Part shown: positions 48,073 to 59,756 of the stretch, in pieces | How positions within the stretch are numbered: the first letter of the stretch is position 1 | Layout of the letters: every line of letters starts with the position of its first letter | From: Scolanthus callimorphus | Taxonomy: Eukaryota > Cnidaria > Anthozoa > Actiniaria > Edwardsiidae | Assembly: GCA_033964015.1 (NCBI GenBank) | Contig: CM066920.1 | Coordinates: 7,159,912-7,223,911 of the forward strand | Length of the DNA: 64,000 nucleotides | Direction: 5' to 3' | Position numbers and translations under genes: made by a program | Notes under the pieces: generated by a model | Told to the model about the DNA's origin: nothing | The model's database searches: none | Seen by the model: only the letters and a program-made list of their open reading frames with translations

Positions 48073-48509
48073 GTCAGTATAAATCAGCGAGACTAGTACC
48101 GTATTCGCATTTCGCGCATTAGAACTCCCGCGTGTTTTAGAGTATATGACAATGCATACAAAAATACACAATAATAGCGTGTCGAAAGTGTCCTCTGTAG
48201 CAATGGATTAGAAATTATTATTTAAAAAAAACTTTACTATGTCTCAATCTTCTAGCTAGCGGGGCACCAATGCCCTACTAATCGGGGAGACCGGGCTTTG
48301 TGAGGGTTTAGCCTTTGAATTAAATGCTTCGAGAACTTCAGAACGGTTAACTTTTCTAGAGCTAGATGTTGTTAATCTTCATCACACTTTGTTGTCACTT
48401 TCTGCATCCAGCCGGAGAATTTGAAACGAATTCATCGAAAAATGCCGATTTGGCCGCTGCTTGCACTTTCGGTTGCTCGTCTGTGACGTCATACCCTTTT
48501 TAACGCCGA

Positions 48510-48545
48510 AAAAGGCCAAAGGCCGAAACGTTTGCAATAACATTT
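48510..48545 (+). repeat. short palindrome typical of retroelement flanks
   Basis: AAGGCCAAAGGCCGAAACG forms a small hairpin followed by GTTTGCAATAA. Similar CGAAACG motifs flank Penelope-type elements, whose terminal repeats often carry hammerhead-like structures. No complete ribozyme core is present here. Confidence 0.3.
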
Positions 48546-48759
48546 AACAACATCCTAGACGCATAACTGCGTGAACTCGGGCTTCTGTCTTTATCTATCT
48601 TTATTTAGCAAAATCACACTCGCACACTATCACGAATCCTGCATTCTGATTGGCTCAAAGTGAGTTTTGAGAAAGGCCGGCGTTTTGAAGAAAGAAATGG
48701 CGGGAAAAAAACGTCATCAACAAAAAACAACTTTATTACCCTTTAGTGCTTTTTATGGT

Positions 48760-49290
48760 CAACTACTCAACTTTACAAATGCCCATTGCAGTCACTGCTC
48801 CATACAAATCGTTTATCGATAACGTATGCCCATTGGCCTTCCCTATCCCTAATATTATAACTCTGCCCTACTTTATCTATAATTGTGACAGTCACATCCT
48901 TCAAACCATGGTGACCCTCCATAAAAAAGTGTTTATAAATCACATCATTTTTTTTTTTTTTTTTTATCACATCATCATTCTTTCTCTCTTCTTGACTCAT
49001 TCTTTCGTGGACGCGTATTCGGCTTTTGTGGTTGTTGAACCTCATACGAAACTTAGTTGTTGTCGAGCCGACATATTGTTTCCCACACGTTTTACAACTT
49101 ATAAGATAAACAACATTCCGACTATTGCAGTCCATGGGAAAATTGATAGTGTGTCTTCCCTGTAGAGTAGCTCTTGAACGTGTCCCCAATATAGGGAAGG
49201 CCAATGGGCATACCGGCTTAAAACTCTTATTCCTGAGGGACTTAATGACAATGACTTTTTTATAGTCAGAATCGTCGCGCACGTAACACG
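48760..49290 (-). pseudogene. Penelope-like retroelement fragment, GIY-YIG endonuclease end
   Basis: A 169-codon minus-strand frame contains NVVYLISCKTCGKQYVGST, a GIY-YIG nuclease start with the paired cysteines seen in Penelope-like elements, then RFNNHKS and a later EGQW. The reverse transcriptase part is absent, so this is a C-terminal relic. A long A/T run (near 48945-48965) interrupts the domain. Confidence 0.75.
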
Positions 49291-49784
49291 TAATGTGTTT
49301 GTTTCTTGTTTAGTAGCGCGCGCTAGTTAGTTCGTTAACTCTACTTGTAGCTCGCGCACTTTCAATTATGTTTCATATTATCACGCGTAACGCGTTATCA
49401 GCCATTCACCCTGATGAAGGCTGTCTTGTACAGTTGAAATATTGGTGGAGTCAAGATTTCAAAATTTCTCTTGTGGTGTTATTGTTGTTGTTCGTATAAA
49501 GATATTTTACAACACAGGTTAGTGTCTCGTGCCTTATACTTCTGTCAAACCAGGTGCCTTTTCATTTTAGACTTTTATCAAAGCTTATTTTAAAAAATCC
49601 TACTAAAATCTTATAGACCAGTGCTTAACTTGCTTGCAGAGACCAGTGCTTAACTTGCTTGCAGTGAGCTACGCCCTGGACATTGGTTCACGAAAACGAG
49701 GTGTCCGCGGTTGGCGTCTAGTCGTGAGTTACATAAACGACGTTACAAAAATATAATCATATACGCCATACATAACACATTCTA

Positions 49785-52700
49785 TCAAAAGCTATCTGTA
49801 GCGATCATTACTACAAGGACTGCTGAGGCTACTAAGACCGCTGCTCCTAAAGTAATCCATTGACCGCTTGACTTCGTCCCCAGCTCCTTTCCTGTCGATT
49901 TAGTGACATTTCAGCATAAGTATACAACTATTTTAGAAGAGGTTGCCCCCTGTGTAAAGGCCGGTTTACACTTCGACTCTTGTTGCGGCGATTTTTCTCG
50001 CGCGAGTTAAAATTCCAACTCTCTCGTGTAAACGAGATGCAAATCCAGTGCGATTTCTGTGCTCTCTTTTCTTCAAATCGCATCAAGTCTCAAATAATTT
50101 CGAACATGTTTTGAAATCTCCGCGACATCACGCCCTAGTTTTCATTTTGATTTGACGCGCATGTGCGAGAAACACCGCCCCGACTCGCGCGACAAAAAAT
50201 GCCGCCTTAACACATAACATTTGTTGGACAATAACAACCAGACGTTGAAATTGAAATTTAAGATCTAGTGTTTTGCTGACGTTCAAGCGTTAGCCTTTCG
50301 TCGAAGCAAAAAAGAGGCTTCTAATATAAGACTGCTCCGACAGTCTGCTCCGACGGCTAACGCGTACTACAGCTTTCGGGAAATACTGGTTCTCGTCATT
50401 GATGTGACTATGTAACCTGCTCAGAGAGGAGGTTTTTTATGGCGTTATGGGGTATTTTAATCGCTTGTATCTTTCTGGTTAGGAAAACGAGCCACATCAC
50501 TGACGATCAGGCCTTATGTAATGTAATGTTTTACATTATAAATCCCCTCAATTGGATCCCTTTCGATATAGCCTTATTTTCCAACACCCTTAATTTCTCT
50601 AACAAGTACAAGAAACAAAAGTAAAACATACCCATGGATAAACTGGGCTTGGCTGAAGAAGGGCGTGTCCCAGATGTTTCGAGTCCTGCTATAAAAAAAA
50701 GGCATGTCAACCTAATCTGGAAATGCAAATGTTGAGGACCGACTTCCCCGACTCGTAGCTCAAGCAAAATTTTGAATGCATATGACATTAATGTCTTACC
50801 AGATGACGTGCTAGGTCTTGCTGTAGTTACATCTGTTCAAAGATCAACAGAGAAAAACGTACACTGAGTTATGTGTGACGCCCTACTAGTTTCCTGTCTA
50901 CTCTTTGTACACTTTGAGTACAGCTTGTCGAACTTTTGAGATATTGGTGAAAGACCCTGTATAGGAGGATCCTTTGTTTACATTTTGAGCTCATTAGCAT
51001 AAGCAATGTTCAGAATCAGACCGTTCGAGAGAGCTATAAAATGATGAGTTCTGAATATCAATAGAGGACTGTAAATGAAACATAATTGGAAAATTTCAAG
51101 CTGATATCTCGAATTCTAAGCGCGTGGTGCAACGTTCAATTTAGAGGAAACATGTGAGCAAATTAGCGTTTTGCCCCAATGATTTTCACACAATTTTGAA
51201 AAGCTTCAACTATCCTGAAAAATGACACAGAAAGAAAGGAAACAGGTCAAGACTGTTTAAGAATGAAAAATAAACTTGTTTTGAGCTTTTCGTTGCATTT
51301 TCAAAGTTAAAAACGGCGTTTCAAAATTCCGAGAATGTAAACAATGACGTCAGCAAGGATCCTCCTATTAACACCTCAAAACGTGGAATTTACGTTATTG
51401 GCACAATTTTGTAATTAGTGTTCATTTTTTATAAAACAAATGTTTCACGGATTTACTTTTTGCACTCCAGCGTTTAGTAGTAGTATGTGTTTCCCATGAA
51501 GCTTAGGCCTATACGGCAAACGTCGTGCCAGAGTTGCGCTGTTCCAATCCAAAACAATAGAAAGTTTTTAAATTTTCTATTATAAAGTCTAATTAAGCGG
51601 CACATTCCTTTGAAAAAGGAAAGGTTCGACAGAAAAAGTTCCACTGAAGTTCAACGTTTGCGCTGGACCCTTACTTTGCTTTTTACGCGGATTTCAGATC
51701 GGACTGTCGAAAGTAAAACAGACTTGCGTTTCTATGTGTTCTTATTGGTTGAGGTTTTGAGTCTTTGTTTAGTCAGCCAATCAGAATGCGAGGAAAAAAA
51801 AATCAAATACACAGTGTTCTTGTTTCTTTGGTCACGACTAAACGCAAGTCGTACTTACTTCGTCTCCTGATTGGTTTGTTGTTGAATGGGTTTCGTTTCT
51901 GATTGGCTAAGTGTATTTGCTTCATCCCATGATTGGTCTGTTGTTGAATTTGTCTCGCTTCTGATTGGCTAAGTGTATTTACTTCGTCCCCTGATTGGTC
52001 TGTTGTTGTATTTGTCTCGCTTCTGATTGGCTAAGTGTATTTACTTCGTCCCCTGATTGGTCAGTTATTGAATTTGTTTCGTTTCTGATTGGCTAAGTGT
52101 ATTTACTTCGTCCCCTGATTGGTCTGTTGTTGTATTTGTCTCGCTTCTGATTGGCTAAGTGTATTTACTTCGTCCCCTGATTGGTCTGTTGTTGTATTTG
52201 TCTCGCTTCTGATTGGCTAAGTGTATTTACTTTGTCCCCTGATTGGTCTGTTGTTGAATTTGTCTCGTTTCTGATTGGCTAAGTGTATTTCTTCGTCCCC
52301 TGATTGGTCTGTTGTTGAATTTGTCTCGTTTTGATTGGCTAAGTTAAAACAAAGTAATTTTTTTAAGTGTATTTACTTCGTCCCCTGATTGGTCTGTTGT
52401 TGAATTTGTTTCGCTTCTGATTGGCTAAGTGTATTTACTTCGTCCCCTGATTGGTCTGTTGTTGTATTTGTCTCGCTTCTGATTGGCTAAGTGTATTTAC
52501 TTCGTCCCCTGATTGGTCAGTTGTTGAATTTGTTTCGTTTCTGATTGGCTAAGTGTATTTACTTCGTCCCCTGATTGGTCTGTTGTTGTATTTGTCTCGC
52601 TTCTGATTGGCTATGTGTATTTACTTCGTCCCCTGATTGGTCAGTTGTTGAATTTGTTTCGTTTCTGATTGGCTAAGTGTGTTTACTTTTGCGTTTAGTT

Positions 52701-54236
52701 TGCGACACTACTATGAAATCCGCTCTATTATTAAATGTGGTTAGCGTAGGCAAAGATACTGTACCTCTCATTGTGCTGCAGTTAATGGTGGATAAATAGG
52801 CTTGTTGCTCACGTTTGTGGAGTCTTCTACCCAGTAATATGTCACCCAAGAACTGTTAACTGGCTCCAGGGGGTGTATACTCAACTGAATAAGTACAGTT
52901 CCCTTGTTCATGTCGTACGTGGTGTACGACCCATTAGTAACACACAGGTGATCTAGCCCGGATAGCTCCAGGCACTTACTGCTCTTGTAGTTATAGCCAG
53001 CACAAATGAACGGTTTTAGCTGGTCCAATTTCGCTGACAAACAGACCCTTTTAAGGTCTACGAACGTGTTTCTTTCCATCAGTAGTCTCGAGGTGATGCG
53101 GTTTGCAAATTCATCAGTGAATACCGCCATTGTAGGTGACGGTTGTGCCATCTGACATAATAGCTCTCCTAGAAAAGATATGAAGATAATTTATTACCCG
53201 ACTCTGACGTCAATTTACCATTTAAGGTCAAAATGGAGTACAGATATGGACCATGCCTTCTCAATGGTAATATACGAGGTTTCATATGCATGGTTTCAAG
53301 CACCGTTATTTGAAATAAGTGCATTAGTCTGGGATATTCCGAGAACGTGCCTAGAAAATTAGAAACGTAGCACATCTACCACATACTCTTGCAAATCTTG
53401 CAACTATGCTAGTTGAATAGCCACGTACGGCAAGGAACATTTTTAGCCACGATGTACTAAGGGAACATTGAAATCATACTGCTAGTGCTGAAATGTTATA
53501 CCCATTGTAGTCCCTCTAAAGTTTGAATGGACAAACTCTTGAAGTATAGTGCGACGAACTTCAAAATTATCTGAGTATTTATATGATGGATGCCGTTAAA
53601 TCTCTGGCCAAAGTGACGTTTCAATTGGTATTCTTGGATTGCATGTGACGTCACTCTCGGCCATGTTGGAGCCGAATGGTTGCAATCCAAGAATAGCACT
53701 TGGTCATTAGAAATTGGGCGATCGTAGCCTGAAAAGCATGATGGTCATTTAGGAACCGCCATATAAAAGCAGTTTACTTGATATAAAACCCAAATAATTT
53801 TTAACGAAATACTGCTATCTCAGGTCTTTGAATACGAAGCATACATATGACTGTCCAGGGTCCGGTTGCTCGAAAGTGGTTTAGCACTAATCCAGGATTA
53901 ATTACCATGGTGACTCGATGGTTTTGTTCAGAACTAAACCTGGTTTATATTTAATCCACCTTTGAACAACCCGCGCCTGGAATCACTTTGTAACCACAAT
54001 GCGTTGTGGGCTACGATTACCCGATTCAACAATAAAACATCCGTTATTGAATTTAGAAAATGATACCTGCGCATGATTGCAAAAATAGGTGTGCCAGGAC
54101 AACTGTTCCTTGCATAACTAAATACAGTGCTTTTCCCTGTGGTCTCCATTCCATAGTGATCGGTACAGTAGGTGTGATAAGAGAACCTCTGAAAGACAAG
54201 AGCCAGGAATAGTACTATATTCGCACTGGGTCCCAT
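49785..54236 (-). CDS. unrecognised secreted or membrane-anchored protein, partial model
   Basis: Exon 1 (54236-54067) encodes a signal peptide (MGPSANIVLFLALVFQRF) and ends at AG|GTATCA in phase 2. A Cys-containing exon follows (from 53168, minus), with sites NGS, NSS and NVS. A 33-nt linker exon (50832-50800) encodes TTARPSTSS, and the last exon (49891-49785) encodes a hydrophobic C-terminus (LGAAVLVASAVLVV) ending TDSF. The last two exons join in phase 1. The first two do not match in phase, and the second runs into TGA (52770-52768) just before its best donor; an exon is probably missing or the copy carries an error. The hydrophobic end, preceded by SSG and followed by four residues, could be a GPI signal or a membrane anchor. 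No known domain is recognised. It may be a distant relative of the 41.6-44.1 kb gene (similar size, strand and layout). Confidence 0.5.
49955..50211. mobile_element. MITE, GTTTACA / GCGATTTTTCTCGCAC family, copy 2
   Basis: The left end AAAGGCCGGTTTACACTTCG and inner GCGATTTTTCTCGCGCG match the copy at 25951-26305; the right end is the inverted form. It lies in or beside the 5' flank of the last exon of the 49.8-54.2 kb gene. Confidence 0.7.
50960..51370. mobile_element. MITE, ATAGGAGGATCCTT family
   Basis: Ends TATAGGAGGATCCTTTGTTT and, inverted, AAGGATCCTCCTAT, with GTTTACATT / GTAAACAATG also pairing. Length is about 410 bp, non-coding. Confidence 0.7.
51855..52688. repeat. 62-bp minisatellite with CCAAT boxes, about 13 copies
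   Basis: The unit contains TTCGTCCCCTGATTGGTCTG and CTTCTGATTGGCTAAGTG. Each unit has two inverted CCAAT boxes (ATTGG), one inside AGCCAATCAG when read on the minus strand. One unit carries a short AAAACAAAGTAATTTTTT insertion near 52345-52365. The array sits in an intron of the 49.8-54.2 kb gene. Confidence 0.92.
53625..53700. repeat. inverted repeat, TATTCTTGGATTGCA arms
   Basis: GGTATTCTTGGATTGCATGT pairs with GGTTGCAATCCAAGAATAGC around GTGACGTCAC-containing sequence. Small palindromic element. Confidence 0.6.
53862..53972. mobile_element. short MITE, CCGGTTGCTCGAAAGTGG ends
   Basis: The left end CCGGTTGCTCGAAAGTGGTT pairs imperfectly with the right end AATCCACCTTTGAACAACCCG. Length is about 110 bp. 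Confidence 0.55.
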
Positions 54237-54334
54237 TGTACTATATAAGTTATGGGAAAGTAGGCCTGGCGGAGCACAAAATGGCAAAACGGGGACCCAT
54301 TGTACTATATAAGTTATGGGAAAGTAGGCCTGGC
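54231..54334. repeat. 64-bp tandem duplication over the gene start
   Basis: CCCATTGTACTATATAAGTT through AGTAGGCCTGGC occurs at 54232-54270 and 54296-54334. The first copy holds the start codon (minus) of the 49.8-54.2 kb gene, so a second ATG context lies 64 bp upstream. Confidence 0.85.
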
Positions 54335-54433
54335 TACGCTGATCTGACACTCTGCAAGCAGGTTTAAGCACCACTTCACTACCTACTACCCATAACTCAG
54401 AACTATCCCGCGCTTCAGACATATCCTGGCATA

Positions 54434-54815
54434 CACAAAACTACTACCTACTAGTTCTTTCCATAATTCTGAATTACCCATATAAACTCAGAACTAGCCC
54501 ACAACTCAGAACTATCCCGCAACTCCGACATATCCTGACATAATCATGACTATCCTCTAGGCTGGCACAAAACTACTACCTACTAGTTCTTTCCATAATT
54601 CTGAATTACCCATATAAACTCAGAACTAGCCCACAACTCAGAACTATCCCGCAACTCCGACATATCCTGACATAATCATGACTATCCTCTAGGCTGACAC
54701 AAAACTACTACCTACTAGTTCTTTTCATAACTCTGAATTACCCCTCAGAACTAGCCCACAACTCAGAACTAACCCACAACTCAGACATATCCTGGCATAA
54801 TTAATGACTATCCTC
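54434..54815. repeat. 132-bp tandem repeat, about 2.9 copies
   Basis: Units starting CACAAAACTACTACCTACTA occur at 54434, 54566 and 54698. Within each unit, ACTCAGAACTA and CCCACAACTCAGAAC recur as a smaller period. Confidence 0.9.
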
Positions 54816-55449
54816 TAGGCCCACACAAACTACCCGAAACTCAGAATTATACCGTAACTAGAACTACCCCATAATTCAGGGAAAACAATTGCAATCACAG
54901 TAATACACTTTATAGGGCTGGGTCGAACGGAGGTCGAGCGCAGTACTAAGGCAAAATAGACGGTAGACAGATTGAGGAGTTATATCTTCTGAGAGGGAAG
55001 GTGCTATAGGTTAAGGCGTACCAACATAAAACTAGCCATATGTGGCTAAACAAAAGGGGCACAAGCAAGACATTACATATAATACCCAGAACAACTAATA
55101 GTCTCCCCAAAACTCAACCCTCAAGCTCGTTATGTAGGGAATATCGCATGTAACTAACATTGTGTATATAACTGCACCACGAGGCTAAGTACAAGGGGTT
55201 TACTGGGTTTGGGGCTGCACCCCTGCCCATAAATATACGTCTATGTACTGAAATGGCTATACGCTACGAGGCAAAAGGGAACAGCCCCAAACCCAGCAAA
55301 CCCAGAATGCCCCGTCCGAGGACAGGGCACTGGACGGATTCCCGATGTCCCAAGGGACAAAAGGAACCGACATTGCCCAGAGGACATTAGATAGCCTCTC
55401 CAGGAGTGCTGAGAAGGGGGATGCGACCCATGAAAATACACCAAAGTAT

Positions 55450-56275
55450 ATGGCGAGAAAATGGAGTGACAAATTATATGGCGAGGTTCACCCAGTCGCC
55501 TATGTGCATAAAAATAGAGTGAAACATTTTACGGCGAGGTTCACCCAGTCGCTCACATGCACAGAAAATGGAGTGAAACATTTTACGGCGATGTTCACCC
55601 AGTCGCCCACATGCACAGAAAATGAAGTGAAAATTTTTGCGGCGAGGTTCACCCAGTCGCCCACATGCACAGAAAATGGAGTGAAACATTTTACGGCGAG
55701 GTTCACCCAGTCGCCTAAGTGCATAAAAATAGAGTGAAAAATTATCTGGCGAGGTTCACCCAGTCGCCCACATGCACAGAAAATGGAGTGAAAAATTTAC
55801 GGCGAGGTTCACCCAGTCGCCGATGTGCATAAAAATAGAGTGAAAATGGTTCACCCAAGTCGCCCACATGCACAGAAAATGGAGTGAAAAAATTTACGGC
55901 GAGTTCATCCAGTCGCCCATGTGCATAAAAATAGAGTGAAAAATTATCTGGCGAGGTTCACCCAGTCGCCCATGTGCATAAAAATAGAGTGAAAAATTAT
56001 CTGGCGAGGTTCACCCAGTCGCCCACATGCACAGAAAAATGTAGTGAAAAAATTACGGCGAGGTTCACCCAGTCGCCCATGTGCATAAAAATAGAGTGAA
56101 AAATTATACGGCGAGGTTCACCCAGTCGTCCACATCCACAGAAAATGGAGTGCAATTTTACGGCGAGGCTCACCCAGTCGCCCACATGCACAGAAATGGA
56201 GTGAAAAAATTTACGGCGAGGTTCACCCAGTCGCCCATGTGCATAAAGCAATGACAGAAACAAACAAATGGCGAG
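55450..56275. repeat. 54-bp minisatellite, about 15 copies
   Basis: The unit contains GGCGAGGTTCACCCAGTCGC and AGAAAATGGAGTGAAA. Lengths vary (about 50-58 bp), so frames through the array break quickly. It lies between the 54.2-kb gene start and the LINE. Confidence 0.92.
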
Positions 56276-56365
56276 GCAATTACCATATAAATCCGTAGAA
56301 GCGAACTAACTCTGCCAGACTAACAGGGAGCGGGAAGATAAGGCTGCATTCATTATGTATACTAC

Positions 56366-56500
56366 AGGGGGGGGGGGGGCAGAGGAAATTTTTTGACAAT
56401 GCAAAATTTTCAGATCCCCCCAAGGCACAACATATTTTTTACGAATCCCCCTCTTGGTCAAAAGGAAAAAAACATGAACCCCCCCCCCCCCCCCAACACC
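56366..56500. repeat. G-run and C-run flanked segment
   Basis: A run of about 13 G near 56367 and of about 15 C near 56479 enclose sequence with further CCCCC tracts. It resembles the G-rich MITE at 46980-47172 in style, but I cannot align the ends. Confidence 0.4.
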
Positions 56501-56932
56501 CCGGAGACAATTTTTTCAATTTATATTTATATCAATTTTACAAAAAATAAAGAACAAGGCTCAATGATAAAAAAAAATACAGAGCGTAAAAATGCAAATA
56601 AAAATCCTAGGTGGCTTTACTTTTTTGTGTCGGTAGTGACTTTCTACCAAGTGATCTGGTGCGCTCCTCGATTGGAGCCTTACTACACATAGGCTGAGTA
56701 TCATTTATTTTGTATTTGATTGTTTGGTATGTTTTCCGTTGTGCGCGCGAAGCGCGCCGCAATTTTGACAATGAAGCTACAAGACTATTAATCAAAAGTC
56801 CAAAGGCGTTTTGTCTGGCAGACAAAAGCTACTGAAGAGGACCTCGAGGAATTGTAGTAAAACAAGAAGGCCTTTTACGATCTTTTAAGTTTAATATAAT
56901 TCTTTATGCGCGCGAAGCGCGCAGTTTTTTTT

Positions 56933-58505
56933 TCAACATATCAGTTGAAAGAGGGTGAATACACGAGAATAGTAGTGCAAGTGTATAGAAAGATGAACGA
57001 TTATGACAAAATAAAGTCCAAGAATTTTGATTGAAGAGCTTATTTCTTTTAACTGGAGCTCTTCAGGAGTGATTTTCATCGCACCAAGAGTTAAAACCTC
57101 TGTTTTTTCTTGGTTTACACGCATACCAGAATAAAGACCAAAACGTGTGCAGATAAGACCTCTTATTTCTAACAAAGACCGTCATGTCGTCAGCAAATAT
57201 GACTAGTTTTACCTCTGAACTTCCTATTTTGATCCCTTCAATAAGAGGATCATTCCGAATATGTATAGCCAAGATTTCAATAACCATAATAAATAGAAGA
57301 GAGGAGATTGGGTCGCCTTGGCGGACGCCTAATTTCAAGGGAAAATACGGAGTGGCAAAGCCGTTATTCATTACACAACTGCTAATATTATTACTGAAAG
57401 TTTTAACTCAACCAATCAACGATTCGCAAAAGCCGAAAGCTTGAAGTGCGCTAAATAAGAAACTTCTATTTACCGAATCAAAGGCCTTTTCAAAGTCGAC
57501 TGCTGTCAGGATACCTGCTACATTTTGTGTTTTAGTGTAATCCATAATATCGTCTATTGTTCGCACAGCATCAAATATGGTGCGGCCTTTTACAAAGGCG
57601 TTTTGATCATGATGAATAATAGTTGGAAGCACCTTTTCTAAACGTTTTGCAATAATTTTTGAAGCAATTTTTAAATCAACGTTTAAAAGAGAAATAGGTC
57701 GCCAATTCTTTAGCCATCTTCGGTCTTTGTCCTTTTTTCAATGAGGGTAATTATTGCCTGTTTCTGTGACGTAGACAATTCTCCGTGCTTGTACGAAAAA
57801 TTAATAGATTCAACAAAAGATCGCCCAGTTCGGACCAAAAGGTTCTATAAATTCAATAGGCAGACCATCGTTACCTGGAGTTTTTTTTTTTTTTAAGGTG
57901 GTTAAAACTGCCGTACACTCGTGAACCTTTATTTCACCTTCACAGGAATCTCGCATCACACTAGTGAGTTTTGGAATTTTATTGGAATCTAAAAAGGAAC
58001 ACGACTCCCTCTCCAAAACGGGAAACGAACTATCGTCATATAAATCCGAATAAAAAGTATATAATTCGTCCATTATAACTTTGGGACACACACATTCCTT
58101 TCCACATTTCAAAAACATTTTTCTAACACATGATTTGTTTTTCTTTGACTTTTCAAGATTGAGGAAATATCTCGAATTTTTTTCACCGTGTTCTAACCAT
58201 TTTGCACGAGAGCGAATAATTGAGCCTCTCGTTAAATATTCGTATTCCTTTTCGTATTCGGACTTTAAAAAATGTAATTCTTCCTGGAGTGCTCCAGACG
58301 GTGACTCAGACAAGTTTTCCTCGATTCTTTTTAAATCTGATTCAAGTTTCCCGATTTTATTCCTACGATCGCGCGCCTTATGTTTGCTGTATTGAATGCT
58401 ATGTTGACGAACTTTATACTTCATGTAGTCCCAAGTTATTCGGGGATCATGGGCAAAGGATAGCTCACATTCAGCTCGCCAACCAGTCAATCCATTTTTT
58501 ATCAT
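56933..58505 (-). pseudogene. LINE reverse transcriptase, frameshifted and truncated
   Basis: Blocks in order: RSRAKWLEHGEKNSRYFLNL, KTPGNDGLPIEF, AVDFEKAFDSVNR, GVRQGDPISSLLF and VIFADDMTVF. The last is the catalytic site, with FADD where YADD or FADD are both known. The blocks lie in four frames (58505-57810, 57632-57408, 57371-57063, 57175-56933). Confidence 0.85.
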
Positions 58506-58576
58506 GGTGACGTATTCTTTGTCCTCTAAAAGACTAGTATTTAATTTCCAAAAATTACGGCCCCGAGGCTGGTCAC

Positions 58577-59317
58577 TTAAACTATAATTTTAAGTGTGAC
58601 TGCACTACGATCAGTTCTTATTGCGGTTAAAATGTCTGCGCTGACAATGTCATCCTGCAGAGAATCATTCATAAAAATATAATCCAATCTACGTTGGACG
58701 AGAGGTTTCTTTTGTCTCCAGGTATAGCGCCGTAAATCAGGATTTCTTACCCTCCATATATCAATGAGATCACTGTCTGCAAGTAAATCATTCAAAACTT
58801 CCACAGAGTCCTTAAAAACAGGATGTGGATCACAATCTAACGAGGGCTGTAGGCAAATGTTAAAATCTCCAGCCATTAACACTTTGAGTTCTAAGTCAGA
58901 TTCATTCGACTTTGATTCAATTAATTTTGACAAACGACTGAAAAAGGGGCGTTGCTTAGTGTTCTTATACGGAGCATAAACATTAACCAAAAGAAAATTT
59001 TCACCCTGAATAAAAGCTTCTACAAGTAAAATCCTACCTTCATCATCAGCTTGAACGCCTCTCAATTGAAAATCTAAAGAATCGTTGATGAGAACAGCTA
59101 CTCCCTTATTTTTAGACGAGCCATGTGCAAAAAATATCTGCCCACGCCACTCTGACCGCCATCTTTGCTCAATCTCCTTGCTACTATTCGTCTCTTGTAA
59201 GAAACAAATATCTGCGTTCTGATTACTTAGCCAATTGAGAATAGATGCTCTTTTTTCGAAAGTGCGAATGCCTCGAACATTAAGCGAGAGAATTTTAAAA
59301 TTAAGGTTAACCGCCAT
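58577..59317 (-). pseudogene. LINE apurinic endonuclease domain, catalytic His lost
   Basis: 246 codons with SLNVRGI, CFLQET, VNVYAP, GDFNICL and RRLDYIF motifs of the exonuclease-endonuclease-phosphatase fold. The C-terminal motif reads TDRSAV where TDHSAV or SDHSAV is usual, so the catalytic histidine is replaced. The frame then ends at a stop; the continuing LINE sequence resumes in another frame upstream of 58505. Confidence 0.85.
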
Positions 59318-59756
59318 CTAAAATAGAGCTTGGAATGTTGTCAGTGAAAGGGTACCGCCTCCTAGTAACACAAAAATAGAAAAACAAAAGAAAATGATTC
59401 ATTATACATACAAATACAAACGTAGCAGGCGTGAAATGGCCATTATCGCTACGCATGACCGGAGTCTCGCCCATAAAGTTCATTAAAATTATTAAACAAC
59501 TGAGCTCTCAAAAACAAAATTACATATCGCCTGCATTACGAAATTTGTTATTCAAATTTGGAATTTGTTGCTTTTTCTTATTTACATTTTTCATTCGATG
59601 GTTACAAAAATATTGGTAGCTTCACAAAAATTATATATATCATATCATTGATTCTATTGGATTTACAGCATCTTCGCTCAGCATAAGCTATGCGAAAACT
59701 CTTGCACACCGTTATGAAATTGCAAGATGAAAGAAACAGCTCACACTTAGTAGAGG

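Noticed and set aside
48746..49165. 139-codon plus-strand frame
   Set aside because: It is antisense to the Penelope GIY-YIG fragment, which has clear motifs on the minus strand.
55345..55737. 130-codon frame with FTARFTQSPTCTENG repeats
   Set aside because: It results from the 54-bp minisatellite, whose unit is a multiple of three in this part only; later units of other lengths break it.
58081..58510. Plus-strand frames of 96-104 codons
   Set aside because: They are antisense to the LINE reverse transcriptase region.
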